NCBI GenBank assembly: GCA_024138025.1
Contig: JAMXBD010000065.1
Location: forward strand, 1,116,001 to 1,180,000
Direction of reading: 5' to 3'
Origin: Combretum micranthum
Taxonomy: Eukaryota > Streptophyta > Magnoliopsida > Myrtales > Combretaceae
DNA: 64,000 bases
Made by a program: the position numbers and the translations under genes
Notes under the pieces: generated by a model
What the model was told of the DNA's origin: nothing
Seen by the model: only the letters and a program-made list of their open reading frames with translations
Database searches by the model: none
In this document: positions 61,975 through 64,000 of the stretch, piece after piece
Numbering within the stretch: position 1 is the first letter of the stretch
How the letters are laid out: each line of letters starts with the position of its first letter

Positions 61975-62460
61975 CACCTAAAACTATTCAAGTTTGATTT
62001 GTGATAATTCAAATTTGATTCAGTGCAATTAGGTTAAATTTGAGCTGCTCAGATAGCTTTCGAATTTGAGTTTTTAAATACTTAATTCGATTAGCTTGTG
62101 AACCTATTTAACTTTTATATTATATATATATATATATATTGTTTTACAAAAAATAACAAAACTTATGTCTTTCCCATATTTGAATTCTATTTTCATATTT
62201 TCGTTTTATATATTAGGATCCAATCAACTAAAAATCCTATTATATTCCCAAATTCCAATTTATTTTTTAGTCTAAATAATTTATATAAGAATAATAGAGT
62301 CAAATTGAGTTGGACTTGAGCTTATTGAGTATTACTTCAAGTTGAGTTTGACCTTAAAAAGTAAATCTCAATCTAGTTTGAATCGAGTTTAGATTTCAAG
62401 ATTTTTATTTGACTTGAGTTCAAACTTTGACACTATAGAATCTCAACTCGAGTAATTTAT
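61975..62460. repeat. Worn copy of the 'cttgagtt/gaatttgag' repeat family
   Basis: 'gaatttgagtttttaaatac', 'gagttggacttgagcttatt' and 'gaatcgagtttagat' recur in the style of 59.69-60.32 kb and 28.7-29.2 kb. A (TA)n tract lies near 62120-62140. No boundaries. Confidence 0.35.
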
Positions 62461-64000
62461 AGTCCTCCTCCTGAGCATGGCAACAATTGTGTAATTTCCT
62501 CAGTAAATTAATTACAAAAAATAAAATAAGATATCCACTGAGTTTCATACATAGGCTTCAATTAACATAGCAAATTTAGAGTCACGCGTGCCCTCATCAT
62601 TGCATTACCGAGAGGGGCTCCAACATCAATATCACAACAAAAAGCTCCTATCAAATAAAAAAGAGCTAGCATGGTACTAAATTTACACATCACCTAGTGT
62701 AAGAGAGAACTAAATGTTATTTCAATTTTTTTTTTTTTAGACTTCTATAGTTTCATGAGATTATCTCCTCCATCTAAATATTGAGATGATCATAAAAGTT
62801 AGTATAATTAATCTTAATAATCAAAATGATGGAATATCTTAAGATAATCCCTTTTTACATACTCATTGTATGTTTCCCGATCTTGTTAGGTTAGCTTAAA
62901 GTTTCCGAACAGTTATCTCTATGTGGAAAATTATTAACACACAGGTTGTGAACCGTGACGAGGAGGCTTGGACATAGGCTCACGTGACATGGTATTGGAG
63001 CAGACATGCAATAAATGTCGTATTTGCTCGCCAGGCATCAAAACCGATACTCCATTCGTATAGATAGTCATCTGCATAAACATGGTATAATTATAAATCA
63101 AATTTATGTATAGATAAATACAGAAAAAAGTTATGCTTCGTTAAATATATTAATATAAAAATAAGTTGCAGCCGGTCCAAATGTTTAGGTAAATGTCCAC
63201 ATAAATTTGTGTGCAACATCATATGAAAGAAAATACACGACAGACCAAATGTATCTAGGTTTGGTATGTGCAATTGTGATTTATATGATCCAAACCCATT
63301 CGTGTCCAAACAAACACTACCAGAGAAAAGGGATGGAAAATTAACCTGATTATGAATTATTTGTTTCCACAATATGCAAATTTATAGCAGCTTTTTCTAT
63401 ATCAGTAGACCAATAGGTTTAATTTTTTTTTGGAACAAAATATATATATATATATGCCCATTTATCTTATTTCCGATTTCTACTTTAGTGATTAAAAGAG
63501 TTGAACATGCTATAACAATAAGAACTATCTTCAATTACTCGTTCACTTCTATGTAATTGTAATTCGATCTTATTTTCTATAAAGAGCTATTATGCTGTTT
63601 AGTTGATCATAATAACAATTTCATAAGGAATCCCTATTAAAAAAAAAAATCGAATGATTATTTTTTACTCAAATTTATAAATGAAATTCAATGCTAGAAT
63701 TATCTTTTTCTACAATACCTTCATTTAAATATAAAATTGAACAAATAAAAATCTATTACAGTCATATTATAGTCTTTATTAATAATAATTCTATTACAGT
63801 CTTATTCATTTAGCGAAGTGAACAAACCATAATAGTTTTCACATTATAAATATGTGTTCTTAATATACAAGCTATTTTCAATAATCAAATAAGAATAGCA
63901 AATGTATATATCTATAGGGGGGAGGGGGAAGATAGCAATAAGACAATAATTTTATAAATTTCGGCCATTAATATTTTTATAAATCATCATTCCTTTTTCT
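62461..64000. other. Intergenic DNA with retroelement and MITE traces; no gene seen
   Basis: 'catggtattggagcagac' near 62989-63006 resembles a worn initiator-tRNA-Met primer site. Bases 63590-63828 look like a family E MITE ('gaagtgaacaaacc' right end). A (TA)n tract lies at 63440-63456 and a G-run at 63917-63928. The window ends here without a gene. Confidence 0.4.

Noticed and set aside
62989..63006. TGGTATTGGAGC as a retrotransposon primer site
   Set aside because: One isolated near-match without LTR or coding remnants; kept only as a remark.

Overview
This is a nuclear window from a flowering plant, probably a eudicot. It is AT-rich and holds only two recognisable host genes among satellite DNA, small inverted-repeat transposons (MITEs), a Helitron-like element and decayed LTR retrotransposons. 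The plant assignment rests on a spliced mitochondrial lipoyl synthase with GT-AG introns, Ty1/copia elements with initiator-tRNA-Met primer sites, and Mutator-, hAT- and Helitron-like repeats. I cannot name a genus from the sequence.

Layout. Bases 1-9480 are about 21 tandem copies of a ~455-bp AT-rich satellite, cut off by the window start. Two multi-monomer blocks inside it are duplicated at offsets of ~2.67 and ~3.13 kb, so it has higher-order structure. A long-inverted-repeat, Mutator-like element (9516-10446) separates it from the lipoyl synthase gene (LIP1, four exons, 10640-15709). LIP1 intron 3 carries a Helitron-like insertion whose relative lies inverted at 44.7-45.4 kb. From 16.3 to 25 kb I see no host gene. 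That stretch holds MITEs, including one with a perfect 9-bp target duplication, a hairpin cluster at 21.03-21.30 kb, and an LTR-like remnant. The second gene (25255-26339) is single-exon and encodes a Ser/Arg/Gly-rich protein with an MGCC N terminus. Its reading frame is interrupted by a one-base shift near a five-C run at 25474-25478.

From 26.5 to 36 kb there are only MITEs and decayed repeats. At 36022-43508 an LTR element with gypsy-like gag remnants carries, inside one of its own LTRs, a complete but degenerate 4.67-kb copia element (38503-43169) flanked by a 5-bp target duplication. Then come a Helitron-like copy, a 1.46-kb long-inverted-repeat element (46799-48261) with a GC-richer interior, and another MITE with a 9-10-bp target duplication. 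A direct repeat pair (49455-52445) leads into a plus-strand copia element (52.4-57.0 kb), whose pol region is split by a 561-bp hAT-like MITE with an 8-bp target duplication. The last 7 kb hold an exon-like island (58.1-58.35 kb), hAT-like and tRNA-like repeats, and no clear gene.

How the parts relate. LIP1 makes protein-bound lipoyl cofactor in mitochondria. The MGCC gene has no known role that I can name. Nothing ties the two together functionally. The strongest structural stories are the satellite's block duplication, transposon-derived sequence directly upstream of both genes (each with an ACACGTG core), nested retroelements, and the frameshifted MGCC gene. I found no evidence for a new multi-gene system.
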